A stretch of 64,000 bases of DNA from Tyto alba (lineage: Eukaryota; Chordata; Aves; Strigiformes; Tytonidae), in the NCBI RefSeq assembly GCF_018691265.1, contig NW_024881300.1, positions 7,471,546 through 7,535,545 of the forward strand, read 5' to 3'. Below are positions 23,831 through 36,292 of the stretch, in pieces; within the stretch, counting starts at the first letter, position 1, and the number at the start of each line of letters is the position of its first letter. The notes beneath the pieces were generated by a model, which had not been told where the DNA came from, searched no databases, and was given only the letters and a program-made list of their open reading frames with translations. The position numbers were made by a program, and so were the translations under genes.

Positions 23831-24634
23831 TACGGATAGGGGGACAGTGGGAATCTATCCCACCACACAATCGTAGGCATCTCTCATCTAACGATTAAAA
23901 TGTAGAGATTTTTAAGGATTTCAGACAAACAGGTGTGTTCTCCTGCTTGTTTTCTTTTTTTCAGGATTTAGATGGAAGAAGCAAAACCAAGTCAGCCCTA
24001 CTTCTGCAACAGCAACAACGCATGGTCTCTTTTTCTGAAGAGTTTAAATAGTACCATAGCACAATATGAGGAAATTACTAGTTTTTCACTGCTGCTCATT
24101 TCCAAGCATCACAGTTTGCATCCACTCTCATCTGCACAAAAATTTTCCTTGTAGTAGCTCAGTAATTTCCCCACTTCAGCTGCTGCTACTCTCATATACA
24201 CCTTCCTTGCAGACCAATTATCCCCCAAACACATTGGTAAACAGCTCAGGAAAAACAGAACCAAAATCTATCAGATTTGTTCAAGAAAAAACGTGTTTCC
24301 TTGTAAAATGATTCCTTATTATCTCTCCTGCCTCACTGTTTGGGGATGGATCATTTCCTCTAGGGAACAACAAGGAAGGCGTCCTCAAGCCTTGTGGCTT
24401 TGTAAGTAAAATACTGTATTACTGAGGTCATCCACCACATTTCAGGGTGTCAGAAACTTCAGCAGGAGAGCAAACAGAAGAGCTGTTCAGGTATTTAAAA
24501 TCTAGTCTGTGGACCTGGAGATTTCCATAATGGCAGAGCGGGGCCAAGATGGAAAACATCACGAGACAACAGGGGACAACAAGGAAGCAGGAAACATTAT
24601 TGAGCCCACAGCGCTAAATGAATGAACTCAAGAT

Positions 24635-24674
24635 TTAAAATGATAAATTCAAAATTAAAATGATAAATTCAAAA
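24635..24674 (+). repeat. Perfect 20-bp tandem duplication
   Basis: The unit TTAAAATGATAAATTCAAAA occurs twice head to tail (24,635-24,654 and 24,655-24,674) with no mismatch. Perfect identity suggests a recent slippage event. Confidence 0.92.
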
Positions 24675-24794
24675 GCTTACTAGACTCTCCAAATAGCACA
24701 CCTGTAAGATCTGCGTTCCAAATTTCCTCACAACACCCCAATGCATCTGGACCAAGAGGGGCATTAGGGATGCAGAAAAGCTGTGAAGCCCGAC

Positions 24795-24902
24795 CAGTAG
24801 AACCACTTGTGCCGCGTCTGTGGTGGCCGCGCTGCAGCAGCGCTCCCGTCTCCGTCAAACAGCAGGTTCTGAGCGGCCGGCACGCAGCACTCGGGCCAGG
24901 AA
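24795..24902. other. CpG-containing GC-rich patch
   Basis: About 108 bases carry roughly ten CpG dinucleotides, including GTGCCGCGTCTG, GGCCGCGCTGC and GCGGCCGGCACG. This is the densest CpG cluster I could see in the window. The flanks are AT-rich. It is too short to be a CpG island by usual criteria. No gene is recognised in either direction; frames of 82-92 codons overlap it without motif support. Confidence 0.42.
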
Positions 24903-25169
24903 CTGCTTTCTGAGTACACTGCATTTTGCCCATGTTTTTTTACAACTGTCAAATAGAGTATTGCAGTGCAGGCTAACTATGTGCTCTTTCTGTCTCACAT
25001 ATATCAGACAGAGAGAGGAAAAAAACCAAACAAACTACACAAATCCCAAAATACTTGATATAAAATAAATGCGATGGCTTGGTTTTAGTTTCAGCTGAGC
25101 CCTACTGTGACTTTTGTGACAACAAGATAATTTGTCCTTTAGGATGAAAAAATAGCAAATGAGTTAGAA

Positions 25170-25253
25170 GAAAAAAAAAAAAAAGGGGGGGGGGGGAGGG
25201 GGAAAAAAAACAAAACCAAAAAACAACAAACAAAAACAAACACCACAACAGAA
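25170..25253 (+). repeat. A15-G12 junction followed by CAAA-rich simple sequence
   Basis: Fifteen A (25,170-25,184) are followed by twelve G (25,185-25,196), then AGGGGG, A8, and CAAA/CAAAAC units to about 25,253. The organisation repeats that at 441-471. The A/C-rich tail resembles the simple sequence at 28,230 and 53,335. Confidence 0.9.
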
Positions 25254-25664
25254 ACTTTGTAACTGTTACTCAAAGTGGCTATTGGCAACAAGAGCTGGAG
25301 TTTCCCCAGCATAAAATGAAGCAGCAGCACAATGACTAAGGCTTTACATTAAAAAATAACAGGACTACAATCTGAGGTTCCTCATAAAGCTGGTAATGCT
25401 TTGCCTGAATAAAGACTTACACAGCAATCCTGCTACAGATAGGAGGGAAAACAACCACCAAACTCCTTCAGTCTGACATGATGGAGCAGATCCCCATTTT
25501 GATGCAGCTCTGACATTCTAGACATGTAAAACTCTGAACATTGGGCCATTGGTATGGTTTTGTCTCCTGAACTGGGCAGAATGATGCCCAGAGACATCTA
25601 AAGACCTTGGAAGGGCTTTTATGGATGGTTTCCACCACTTCAGGGAAAATGTTCGGTTTTCTGA

Positions 25665-25690
25665 TTGTGTGTGTGTGTGTGTGTGTGTGT
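25665..25690 (+). repeat. (GT)13 microsatellite
   Basis: An uninterrupted GT run of about 26 bases is followed by a broken extension (CAGTGTGTATG). It is a typical dinucleotide microsatellite and likely variable in length. Confidence 0.95.
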
Positions 25691-25961
25691 CAGTGTGTAT
25701 GTTTGTTACATTGTAAGGAGAACAGAAACTTTAAGGAAGTAAAAAGTAATTTTGCCAAACATTACTTTTCCTCTCAAGAAACACTGATAGAAAAACATAA
25801 TCCAGTGTCACAGAACATATATGCAGTCCCTCAGCCTGAAACAAAGGAATTTATCTTGCAGTGACAGTGCCATGCCTGAGTTTCTGAAGCACTATGGAAG
25901 CTAGTATTTGTAGGACCTCTTTCAATGCCTTTTTTCCCTTGTTCTTCTATCTCCATTAACA

Positions 25962-26050
25962 AGTATTACTGTTATTTATTACTATTCTGCAGTATGCTCT
26001 AGCAGAGGCCACTGTCTGTGCCTCCCAGTGCTATGAAGACACACAAATCC
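25962..26050. repeat. L3/CR1-like ancient repeat remnant (tentative)
   Basis: TTATTTATTACTATTCTGCA (25,972-25,991), then AGTATGCTCTAGCAGAGGCC and a CCCAGTGCTATGAAGACACA stretch follow the order of a common ancient LINE remnant, in which TTATTATTTGTATTAC leads to an AGCACCTAGAGGCCC word and then GTGCTAGGCACTGTACAAACACA. Divergence is large, so this is only a plausible match. Confidence 0.35.
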
Positions 26051-28229
26051 TTCCATGGCCCAGGAGGATGTACTTCAAAACATATGTGGGGATTTATTTC
26101 TTGCCAGCTGCAGGTGCTTGCAGTAGAGAAGATCCCACCAAGCACTGCTCTCTGGAGCACATCTCTTGTTCACTTCTTGTGGTGACCAAGCCCAGAGAAA
26201 GATGAGTGCACAGGTCTTGGGCAGCCAAACTGGATCTTTCAGTCGAGGTTTCACAAATGCACAGGTACTCCAAGATCAACCCCAAATGCCAGGGATCCAT
26301 CTCCAGGCACAAAGCTATGTATGATTTCAGATACAGTGCATGTGTCTGACAAAATCTGGCCCTGGCACCAGAATTCACATAAAATGAGAGTGGCCAAAAC
26401 CAGCACTGTGATAAGTCAACCAAACCAAGGATACCAGATGTTGTTGAAAGCTGTAAGAGCACCACTTCCATGTTCTGAGCACATCACTAGGGCTAGCAAG
26501 TCCTCAGTGTGCTCCCCTTGGAAGGGCACAGCTCCCTTTTAAACATGACTCCATGACTAGCACAAAACACTTTGACAAAACTGGCATCACTTGGGATCAA
26601 CAGCCACTCTCTCTTCCCACCGAGGGTGGGAGAAAGCTGGAAGAGAAACTTAGGGTATTTCAGTTTCATCACAGGTCCACAAAGTCTTCCTCATGTGGTT
26701 GTGACTAGCAAATGACATAAACTGGAGTTTTAAGAGTCTTATCAGTTTACGATCCTACTTTACTTTCCTTTTTAAACCAACTTAACTCCATCTTTGTGGC
26801 AAGGTTTTTTCCTCACTTGCTATGATTTATAGCCACTTATTTAAACAGAAAGGCCAGTGGAAATCCTTTACAATGTTTATACAGTCTTCAATATTTTCCA
26901 TGAGGACCAGACACATTTGGGAGGGGAAGGAGGTGGGGTGACAGCAGAATGCAGATTATATGCAGAGCAGCAGGCTTGACTGACCCCATGCAGCTATTAA
27001 AGGGACAGCAGAATCTTAAAATTCACATTTGCCCAGAAAAGTTTTACCTAGTCTTATGCAAACACCTGAAAGGCTTTAAAGGAGGAAGGAAACCTCGGAA
27101 TTTCCAGTCAGTTCACTTTGCTCACTTGACTTTACAAGGATTGTTTCCTTAATTTTTCAATTCAAGCCTGTTGGTCCATATCATATGCTTCAGTATGAAA
27201 GATGCACAAAGAGGAGTGCTGCAAATAATTATTAAAATACAGGAAAATGACAAGGAGACTTTATTACCCCAAGCTACCTTCAGTTATATTTTTTAAATAT
27301 AAACTAGGAGAAGTATTTCATCACAGTTATTACTGGCATCTCAATTAACATTGTGATTTTAATGTCAATGTTTTTTAATGCTGCTAACTTTTAACTGCTT
27401 GTATTTAAATAATGAAATAAAATTAACACAAACAGAACAGAACTTTCCTCTCTCACTAGGCACAACTCAACTTCAGTCAGAAGAATCTGTCAGGCAGCCC
27501 AGATTGCATCAACAGCTTCATAAGCTCATGACACACCAGCAACATAGCACAAACTGTTGCCCAAGCTGTCCTGGCAAGACATGCAAGCCTTGATTTTGAT
27601 CCCAGTTTTACTCTAGTTTCACATTTCTGTAACTGCAGTAGAACAAAATCAGAGTAGCTGGAAACAGAATTGTGCCTTCACCTCTTGCTGGAGCATTCAG
27701 GACCAACTCGTCAGCTATAGCATCAATATCGATATCAAAGAGATATTTTAACTTAAGTTGAAAACTCTTTATATTTCTTCCACAAGCAAAATATTAAGAA
27801 CCCTGCCCTAGAGAAAGATGAAAGGAGCCAATCTCCCCTTTAAATTACCAAGCAAGCCTGGGCCTTGACTCCTTTTTCAATGGGAAGTCAAAACGTCTGA
27901 CTTCAATCAGTTTGTATAAACCAGCTTTTGTTTTTCCTTTTACCCAAATGACTCCACTCTTAAGGATTTATTGTAACTGGATTGCTTTTCTACCCAGCAG
28001 GGAGCTGTAGCACTAGCAAAGCTGTTCCACACAGTAGGTTTTCCGCTGATTGAATTTCTAGACTTTCAGCTCTTCGGAAATGTTTGCTCTTGTACAAGCT
28101 GTCAGAGGGAAATTGTGTGCAGTCGATTTTGTCTCGGCTAAAGCCAGGCGGGGTTCCATACGCAGCCAGCCAATGTGGAATTGAAAGAAGGAGGATCAAT
28201 CAAATTGCAAAGGAAAAAAGGGTCTCCGC

Positions 28230-28285
28230 ACAAACAAACAAACAAAACAAACCCCAAAGAAACAAACCACACAACAAAAAGGGGC
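28230..28285 (+). repeat. CAAA-rich simple sequence
   Basis: CAAA units repeat four times from 28,231, followed by degenerate AAAC/CAAAC/ACAAC units to about 28,280 and a G4 run. No flanking mobile element is recognised. Confidence 0.75.
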
Positions 28286-28486
28286 AGGGGGAAGCACATG
28301 ACAATGAAAACCATTTCTGCAAATAGGTGCACTCAATAAAGAACCAGTAACTTCCTTTCTTAAAAGGAAAACTTTTACTTAAAAATCACTAAAATAAGGG
28401 CTAGGAGCCATTTGGAGAAGCTGTTCCATTAAACGTGCAGAAAGCCAACACTGTTATGTTGCTCCAAAAGCAGGCTGCTGTGTAAA

Positions 28487-28640
28487 CCCTCTTCCTGTGG
28501 AGCAGCCCACCCTCGCGGTGCTGCCACAACTGTCAGTCCCAGGGTCACACCACGTCACGGCACAGCATACCTGCCACAGCGAGCACTGGACCAGCCAGGC
28601 CTTTTACACGGCCTCCTGCGCTTCTGCCTGGTTCTGCGTG
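28487..28640. other. CpG-containing GC-rich patch
   Basis: The segment carries about ten CpGs in 150 bp (for example CCTCGCGGTG near 28,511 and CACGTCACGGCAC near 28,552) within AT-rich flanks. The word CACGTCAC resembles a CRE/USF half-site (28,552). Overlapping frames on both strands (68-76 codons) show no family signature. It could be an undetected short exon or a small regulatory element; neither is established. Confidence 0.35.
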
Positions 28641-31249
28641 ATAGGAACACATGCTGGGAAGATGTTGGAAGCCACTGCAGAGCACTTTAGCTACCATGCT
28701 TGTCATAGATGGCAGTGGGTGATTTAACAAGAAGGAATTTTCAGCCATCATGTTCTCAGTACCTTACAAAGACTATAGTCACCTCCACTTCGAGTGTGCT
28801 GTAGCCATTACCTTGCCAAACACACGGCCTAATGGTTCGAACTGCTGAATGCACCTGAGGCTCTGTTATTTAGAAATCTAGTAACTGACAAGGGCAGAAG
28901 TGCACGTAGGGGCCAATGCAACCAAAGAAGTCAGAAGCAGCAAGCAGAGTTAAGGCATCTGTATTAAAGACCCCATAAAAGGATCTCAGTATAAGCAACA
29001 CTTGAGCGTGGTCTAGTCTGCAACACCTCATATTTCTAACGCAACTGCAAGGATAAATTGTGGCTCTAACTGCATTACAGGGAACAGAATGCTTTCAGGC
29101 ATAAGCAAATACTTCCAAATGACATAGTAGCCCATGAATGTGACAGCACAGGTGAGTATTAGACTGGGAGTCTCCGCCCTGCCAGCCACAGGTAGATAAG
29201 CCTTACAATCTTTAAGTATACCATAATATGACCAGGAGCAATTGCACCAACATCAGGAACATCATCTTGCCTCAGTACTGAGATTTGCATTTTGATGACC
29301 CTGTGTTAGAAATACTGTGCCACCTGCTTTTTCTTTTAAGAAATAACTACAGCTAGTGGATCATTCTTTTTTGACATGCAGTGAAAAATCACAAAGTCAT
29401 ACAACAGGATTTTTGTTTTTAAATTACTGGAGTTGACCTTAAAAGACTCTTAAGTCCTACCACCTTGTATTGTTCAGGAATCATCCTCATGTGCAAGTTT
29501 AGTGAGTAGCCAGACAGTGCAGCAGTATCCATACTACTCACTGTCTGCAAGGACAGTTACTCTACCTGCTAAACGGACGATGGAGAAAAGTACCTTGCAA
29601 AAAGGCTTTCTTAGAGCATCCCAAGTGTCTGTAAGAGTGATTGGTGCAGAGTCTCAGTGAAGGTGTAAAAAAGTGAATTTTGAGTTTACCGTGCCCTGTC
29701 TTTCCTCAGAAGACACTTACTATGCAGTGAGAAAAGATGACATCTACCATGAAACAAATAATAATAATGAGGAATTTTGCCACTATTCTTCCCCAGTCAG
29801 CTGCCTTCTATTAACAGTGCTTTTCTCTCTCAGTCCCCACCTTACTTCACCTGTTAAGTGTGGCTCAGTGATTTTCCTGCTGGGAGTCTGTTCAGACATG
29901 CTTTCCCAACTCAGCACACTGACAGCCTGACATTCACGTTCCTAATCAACAGTGCACCTTGACAAAGCCCCAATGATGAAAGAAAATATCCTGGCTCCAA
30001 AGTCTTCTAAAGGGCCACTTGACTGACGAAGGCATTTACACTGCTATTTGCACCATATTTAATGAACCTCATTATCTAAACAGTTGTCTTCTCATACTAG
30101 TCACTAAAGGGTTTCCTCATTTTTTTCTTTACCTCTTGAGAGGCTACAGTTCCTTGTTGACCATAAAGAAAAATATTGCAAACAAGAAAGAAAGAAGGCA
30201 AAGAGTAAGAAATTCCTGATACACAAGAAGAAAGCACAAGGCTGCAAATGACCTGAAACTTTGATCAGTCTTTCATCCTGATGCTATTAAGATTTACTCC
30301 AGCTGTCCCAGCCACTGGTGCTAACAGTGCCCTAGCCCAGGGCTGTAACCATGTACAACAGCTAAATAAAGTACTGCCTTAAGATAGAAATTAATTCATA
30401 AATCCCAACAAAGCTTAGTGAAAGGTTATTGCTCTCCAATTAAAGAGACACTGGCATTTTCAACTAAATGCATATTTGATTTAGAAGGACACAAATTAAG
30501 ATTCAATATCGCAAATGCATAACCTTCAGTGTTCTACAGAAAAAGCAGAACAAGGATTGGACAAATCTCTCCATACAGACTGAAGAAGCTCAGACTGCCT
30601 GAAAGATTTCTTATCTCATGACTTCAATCAAGCCTTCTATTGTACAATTTGGCTTGTGGGCACAGGGTTATAAAAAGTGCAAAGAATTATTCTGGAGCTG
30701 ACAGATGTAACTGAAGCAAGGCAGGCATAGCTCCAACACAGCTTCTTACCAACACTTATCCCTAACCAATTGCTTCATTTCTTACACATATTTCACTTCC
30801 AGGTGATAGAAAGCAGAGGACAACAATACCTGAACTGTTTGCCAAAGCTAGTGTTCTTCATAATGACCAGCCTTATAGCTTTGCAGGCTTTGCTCTATTT
30901 ACCCGCTTTGTATAAAAGCCTGAGCCTGCCTTCCTCATCCTCTTATAAAAGAGAAAGTTATAAAAGGGAGAAATAGGAAAAGAGGAATGACTGCATGGAG
31001 CAAGATGACATTTGGGGACTTTGGAAAAGAAGGACCACATCTTGGAGCCTTGATGCTCCCTCCAAACTCTCCCGACTGAGTCACCAAGAACCTTATCATA
31101 CTAACTACCTATGCACTGCACTGGAAAATACATATCTTCCTCAAAAGGTTAAAACAGAAGCTGGAATGTATGAATTGCTCTACTCTGATGTGTGTAATTA
31201 TACAAAATACACATCGTGGATTTGCTAGTTCTCCCATTTAACTAAACAG

Positions 31250-31282
31250 AAGTTTTGCCATTGATTTTAATGGGAGGAGACA
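31250..31282. repeat. Possible fragment of the ancient inverted repeat family
   Basis: AGTTTTGCCATTGATTTTAA followed by TGGGAG keeps the CCATTGACTTCAATGGGAG centre seen in the family represented at 23,413 and 34,951. Only the centre is recognisable, so the call is weak. Confidence 0.28.
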
Positions 31283-31558
31283 TTATTTCCATTGCATAGC
31301 GTAGGCCATCTGCAGATTAACATCCTAGACCATATGTCATGCCTTGCAGGTCTCACATTAGACTACAGTTGTCTTTCATCCCAAACTAACTGCTGTCAAT
31401 CTGTCTTTATTTGCTTTAACAATTATCTTACAGTTATTACTGGAAAGTACCAACCGACTTTGTTTGAAGGAGCAAGGCAGTTTCATTCAGAACCAGGATG
31501 GTGACAATGACAGAAGAAGTAAGAAATCTAGGGGAAGTTACACATCTATTACTATTAT

Positions 31559-31610
31559 TAAAAAAAAAAACAAAAAACAAAAAAAAAAACATAACCAAAA
31601 AAAGAAAGCC
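31559..31610 (+). repeat. A-rich simple sequence
   Basis: A12, CAAAAAACAAA and A9 blocks separated by single C bases make up this stretch. A spurious Lys-rich frame crosses it (31,498-31,764). Confidence 0.85.
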
Positions 31611-34600
31611 AAATTCAAAAGACAGTGAGGTTGGGAGAAGTCAGAAAGAAGGCTTAACGACACAAGAAGACTGGAAAACAGATGCACAGAAGAAATTAAG
31701 AGCACTCAGTCATAGAAACCTTTGCACAGACACTAAATCATACTCAAACGAACAGTTCTTTTGAAACCAACTTGACACCTTAAATGAGTAAATTTTATAG
31801 TTTGCAAGATCACTCATCTAAAATGAATACTTAAAACCACTGAAAAAATACAAGGTATTTGTAACAGAATAACAGCATGTGAAATACCATATCACACAAA
31901 TTTTAATTATTCCTCATTAAAAATAAACTTCGAAGTGGGACAAGAAACCTGAATGATAATAAAGGCAAGATTTAAAAGTGATGATAGAAACTAGGCTAAG
32001 GTATATAATAGAATATGCAGTGAAAAGGGAGTAGTCAGAAAGACTGAAGCAAAAACAAGGCAAAGAGGCAAGGACTACAGCAGGAAAGAAAATGGGATGG
32101 GTGTAGAGAAAGAACATACTCAGGTGTCTTTATCTCCTACCTATTCAGGGTGACAGCCCACTAACATTGAACACATGATGAAAAGACTAAAGCCAAGGCC
32201 ATTGCTGTGAATGTCAATGACCTGGGTCTAACTCTTAAAGACATTCCTAGGTTTGGAGTTGCAGGCACTTCTCTTCTGAATGAGCACACACGTGTATATA
32301 CAAACATACATACACACATGTGCATCTGCAGGATTTAGCCATTAGTTCACAGCCCTTTCAGGGTTGCATTTTTCTTACAACATGGCTCCAACAGCCACAG
32401 CCTTATCCAAGGGAGAATGAATTGCTGGCAGTGTGACAAAATGGGGTGCAGTGCAGAGATAGATATCCAGTGGAGACTGGGATTTCTGAGAAATTATGGA
32501 CAAATCCTACTGCTTATCTGACAGAAATGAAATGGGCTGCTGGCTGCCACTTCAGAAAGCACTGAGAACACTGCCCCACCAAGAAAAGTTTCTTTAACAT
32601 GTAAATGAACTTTTCTCAGATCATGTATATGTAAAATAAAGCTAGGTATCAACACCTAACATATACATGGAGCTGCCTTGAAAAAAAAAAAATCAAGAAT
32701 TCAAAAGAAAACTGGGTATGAAAGAGGTAATTCTGAGGACAACATCTTTCAGTGAAGCTCTTCTACAACTCTATAGTACCGAAAAAAGAAGCAGATTAAT
32801 TCTCTGTCCATCTTAAATTTCTGTAGTGTCACCCTGCTGCAGCTGACAGTGCGATACCTCCCTCCCCAAGCTCCCCTGTTCTGCCATGCACTGTCTGTGC
32901 TACCTGAACAACCATTTTAAAGCAATCCTCAAAGTTTCTACATGAGCTGCTCCTACATCACTGTTCATAGTATAGACATCTCCTTCAGATGTGTTGTAGG
33001 AGGCAGAAAGGAGTAACTGCCTCTAAAGATAGCTCAAATGCAATAACTCATAACAGGGGTGCTAGAAAACAATAAAACAAAAACCTGAGAAGTGGGAAAA
33101 GTGCATAGAGGTAGGGTAGGAAAACACATATTGCGATGGAAGTAAATGCCCTGAAAGTTACACTAAGTTTATGGAAAACTGCAGTGCTTAAACATTCATT
33201 GTAAACTATTTGTACAGTTTTTCCAGGGTCTCTAGGGCCAAAGCGGAAGCCCCAGCAGCTTGAGCTAGAGGATAGTGTCCCTAAAAAGGCGTGTGCTGCA
33301 GACCTACAAACCCTGCAAACGAGGCACAGAGAGGTGTGCCGTGCACAGGAACAGAACTTTGCACAACCTTCTGGTCCATTTGAATTGATGAATATTGTAG
33401 ACGCAAATATTGCAGAGAAGCCTAGCGAGAGTGTCTGTTAACATGTGACAAGCTTTTGACCTCAGGAAACATGAACACAACCTGGCTTAGATCATGAAAC
33501 ACAGTGGCTGGGATAGTTTTAGCATACCTGTTCAAAAATCCCCTGCCCTAGGATGGACTGAGGTGTTTCACATAGGCTGGCAGTATATGGAGTCTGCACT
33601 GTAGTCTGAGGTATTCTCCATTTGCTCACACTGTACTATTAACATACTATTTTATTTCATACCATTTTATTATCGTCTGCTTTTATGGCAAATAACTACA
33701 CATACCCACTATTTACCAATTGTAATGTGGCAGCAGAATTCCTGTTAACAGCTTAATTTTGTGAATCTCTTACACAAAGCCTGCAAAGCAAACTCTGCAG
33801 CTGCTGAGTTTGTTATGGGTTGGGTACTCCTTTGCATCCTGACTGAATCCTAAATGTGCCCAATAAAGCTCTGTTTATTTTAGCTAGGGATATTTCCATA
33901 GGCCTGTTTTGATGGGCAAAGCTCCTTCTCCTCTGCTGTGGTGTCTTTTCCATTTAAGAGTAACAAACTTGAAAGAATTAAAAATAAATTAATAAATGGA
34001 ACAGGAAACTATCATAGCTTCAAGATCTCACTTTCTGGGTAGAATTTAGGACAAGAGGCAATACTAACAAATACAATTTGTGCCAGACTTTAAAGCCTAC
34101 ACGTTCAAGCCAATGATCACACACATACACAAATTCATGCTGTGAATTCTCTTATAAGCTTGCTGGAGATAACACACACAAGCTTGTTTAGACACCTCTG
34201 CTCTTTTTTTTCCTAGTGTATTATCACTATATTTATTTTTGTTGTGCCCTTGCACATAGAGCCTTAGTTCTCCCCTTACAATGTGCATTCTGCTCTTCTC
34301 ACCAAAGCAGGAGGGTAATCGAGGAGAACACACGTTTCCTAATTATACACAGAGCAAGTCACCACACTGTGACATTTAGAAGCGGCCGTGCTGCCCTCTA
34401 TGACCAGGGCTGCATTTAAGCCTTCTGATAACAGACTGGGTCAGGGAGGTACGTCATTCTGGACATATTAAACTGTACTGAGAGAAAACTCCTTTGAAGA
34501 GAGTTTGTGTTCACAGAGGTAACAAGTCTAGCTGTGCAGTTCCGTACGAGCAGCTGTCACAAGCCCTCCTTGGCCACATCATGCTCTTCCCTAGGTCAAG

Positions 34601-34950
34601 CTGGCAAAGAAAGAACACAGTTCAAAGGCCCAAGCCTGCAAGTAAATACTAAAAGAAAAAGGAAAAAAAAAAAAAAGAACAAAGAAATCTTAAACTGGTT
34701 TGCCTGTTTCTCAATTTACACAACTGTAAACAAATTCAGAGGTTTATTAGTTTATAATGCTTTTTGCAGTCATGTAACTCAAATGTGAGCTTTGATTTAA
34801 GAAATGGAATTTGGCAAGAAAGGATTTTCAAGGCAGCCTACTTGCTTTCTCATTAAGAAGATTAAAAAAGAATTCAAAATATTTAACTTTGAGTAATAAG
34901 GTCTGTGCTCATGTAGCAACTAATCTTGTGCTCATGCACATCCCAATTCG

Positions 34951-35043
34951 GTACTGCACTTGCTTAACTTTAAGCATCCAAATAATCTCAGTGATTTCCC
35001 GCATACTTCAGCACATGCTAAGTGCTTTGCTGAAACAGGGCCA
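34951..35043. repeat. Ancient sauropsid inverted repeat, fairly well preserved
   Basis: The left arm reads GCACTTGCTTAACTTTAAGC (34,956-34,975). A decayed centre AATAATCTCAGTGATTTCCC follows. The right arm reads TTCAGCACATGCTAAGTGCT then TTGCTGAAACAGGGCC, ending at 35,042. This corresponds closely to a widely dispersed sauropsid element whose arms read TGCTTAACTTTAAGCATG and GCACATGCTTAAGTGCTTTGCTGAA around a CATTGACTTCAATG centre. The inverted arms would allow a hairpin. The name and class of the family are not certain to me; a non-autonomous DNA element is plausible from the symmetry. The 81-codon frame that crosses it is not a gene. Confidence 0.6.
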
Positions 35044-36230
35044 CGATCAGATTTAAACAATGTCCCTTAATGAGGATTTACTTATTAGAATAAAAGGTTT
35101 CCAGAAAAGCCACTCAGCCTGTAAAAAGTTAGCCATTCATCTTAACCAGAAACTTTTAATCTAGCTTTACCTTTAAATAAAGGTATCGTACATACAAGGA
35201 GGGAATACACAAAGATTTATTTTAGACAGAACATTTCAAGATCAGCTAAATGTGGGAAAAATCAGGACCTGGACTCTTAACTGTATCCGGACTTGCTGTG
35301 CCTATATGTAGAAGGCAGCAGCATATAATCCCTTGGTATACCACAGTCACTTGTGCATTCAGCCTTAACTCTGAACGTGCTGTCTTGCTTTATGTAATCC
35401 AACAAGCAACATCCATGTTTTCTGGACAAATTCTTTTCAGCTATGATCTTTTCCAGATTTCAGTTGTTACTAGCATGCAAAAGGAATTTAATTCAAACCT
35501 TTACACTACAATAGGCTTTAGCTGCATGCACCACATACTTTTAAACACAAACCATTCTCATGAGCAGTAAATTGAGAAATAACCTTACTTTGCCTCGAAA
35601 ATACAGGATACAGTTAAGAATAAGGGAAAAAGTTACTGAAGAAATACTACCTAGTTCCCCGTCTCCAGCTCAAAGAGAAGGCCTGTATTTTACACTGAGA
35701 ACATTCATGATTTCCTTTAAAGCAGGTTTAGATCTTTGTCACAATTATTATTCTGCTATTGCTTTAACAATATATCTCCCTCTTGCAGGTGCTACTGCAG
35801 AAAAAGTCTTTATTTCACAATAAATTACCCTAAAGAAGAAATTACGTATTCCCACATCCACACATAGCAACAACCATCCATTTACCTGTTCAGAAAAATG
35901 TAAGCAAACCAACAGAACCTGCAGCTTTTGTAGCCAGTACAGATTTAAATTTCCCAATGGCAACAGAGGAGAATTTTGCCTGAGCTGGTACATCTGCACT
36001 GCTCAGAGGAGCTTCTCCAACATTACTCCCACAGCACTACAGGTGGCACAGGCTTATCTGCAAAAGAAAGCTCTGCTGGATTTCAACTGAGCTAAACTGG
36101 AAAAAGCCATGCGCACATTTCATGTGGTTTATTGTTATTTGGCTTAACTGATTCAGAATCATGTTAAGGCTAACGAAAAAGGTAGTCCGAATCCTTAATG
36201 CCCACAACAAAGTCTTCACCATTCAATCCA

Positions 36231-36292
36231 AATTAAAGTAGCACTTTATTTAAGCTAAAGTTGTGCCACTCTTGTGTGTAGACAAGGCCAAA
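36231..36292. repeat. Possible ancient DNA-transposon end
   Basis: The word TGTGTGTAGACAAGGCC (36,273-36,289) matches the terminal GTGTAGACAAGGCC motif of old dispersed elements common in turtle and crocodilian genomes. It follows a TAAAGTTGTGCCACTCTTG stretch that resembles their subterminal TTAAACTGGTGCAACT words. No partner inverted terminal end was found nearby, so this is a fragment at best. Confidence 0.38.

Larger units (their letters stand above)
23506..25169. other. Non-coding stretch with small tandem repeats and a GC patch
   Basis: No gene is supported. The interval holds the ACATG-type repeat at 23,781-23,830, a perfect 20-bp tandem duplication at 24,635-24,674, and a CpG-containing GC patch at 24,795-24,902. 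Confidence 0.55.
25254..34950. other. Long AT-rich non-coding stretch, no gene seen
   Basis: No gene is supported in this 9.7 kb. It contains the GT microsatellite at 25,665-25,690, a possible L3-like remnant at 25,962-26,050, CAAA-rich sequence at 28,230-28,285, a CpG-containing patch at 28,487-28,640, and A-rich tracts at 31,559-31,600 and 34,650-34,680. The longest frame (minus, 26,094-26,471, 125 codons) has no recognisable domain; I regard it as chance. Confidence 0.55.

Noticed and set aside
23944..24060. Polypyrimidine tract plus CAG at 23,950-23,964, considered as a splice acceptor
   Set aside because: A good-looking acceptor, but the downstream frame has no recognisable protein sequence and no matching donor could be chosen. 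Such sites occur often by chance.
26094..26471. 125-codon minus-strand frame
   Set aside because: No motif, no signal peptide or transmembrane pattern consistent with a known family, and no nearby splice or promoter evidence. Expected by chance in 64 kb.
33225..33440. GC-richer segment with AAGCGGAAGCCCCAGCAGC, considered as an exon
   Set aside because: No open frame of useful length with consistent splice sites, and no protein similarity recognised.
33860..33885. CCAATAAAGCTCTGTTTATT, considered as an LTR polyadenylation region
   Set aside because: No TG...CA boundaries, primer-binding site or second LTR were found. A lone AATAAA is uninformative.
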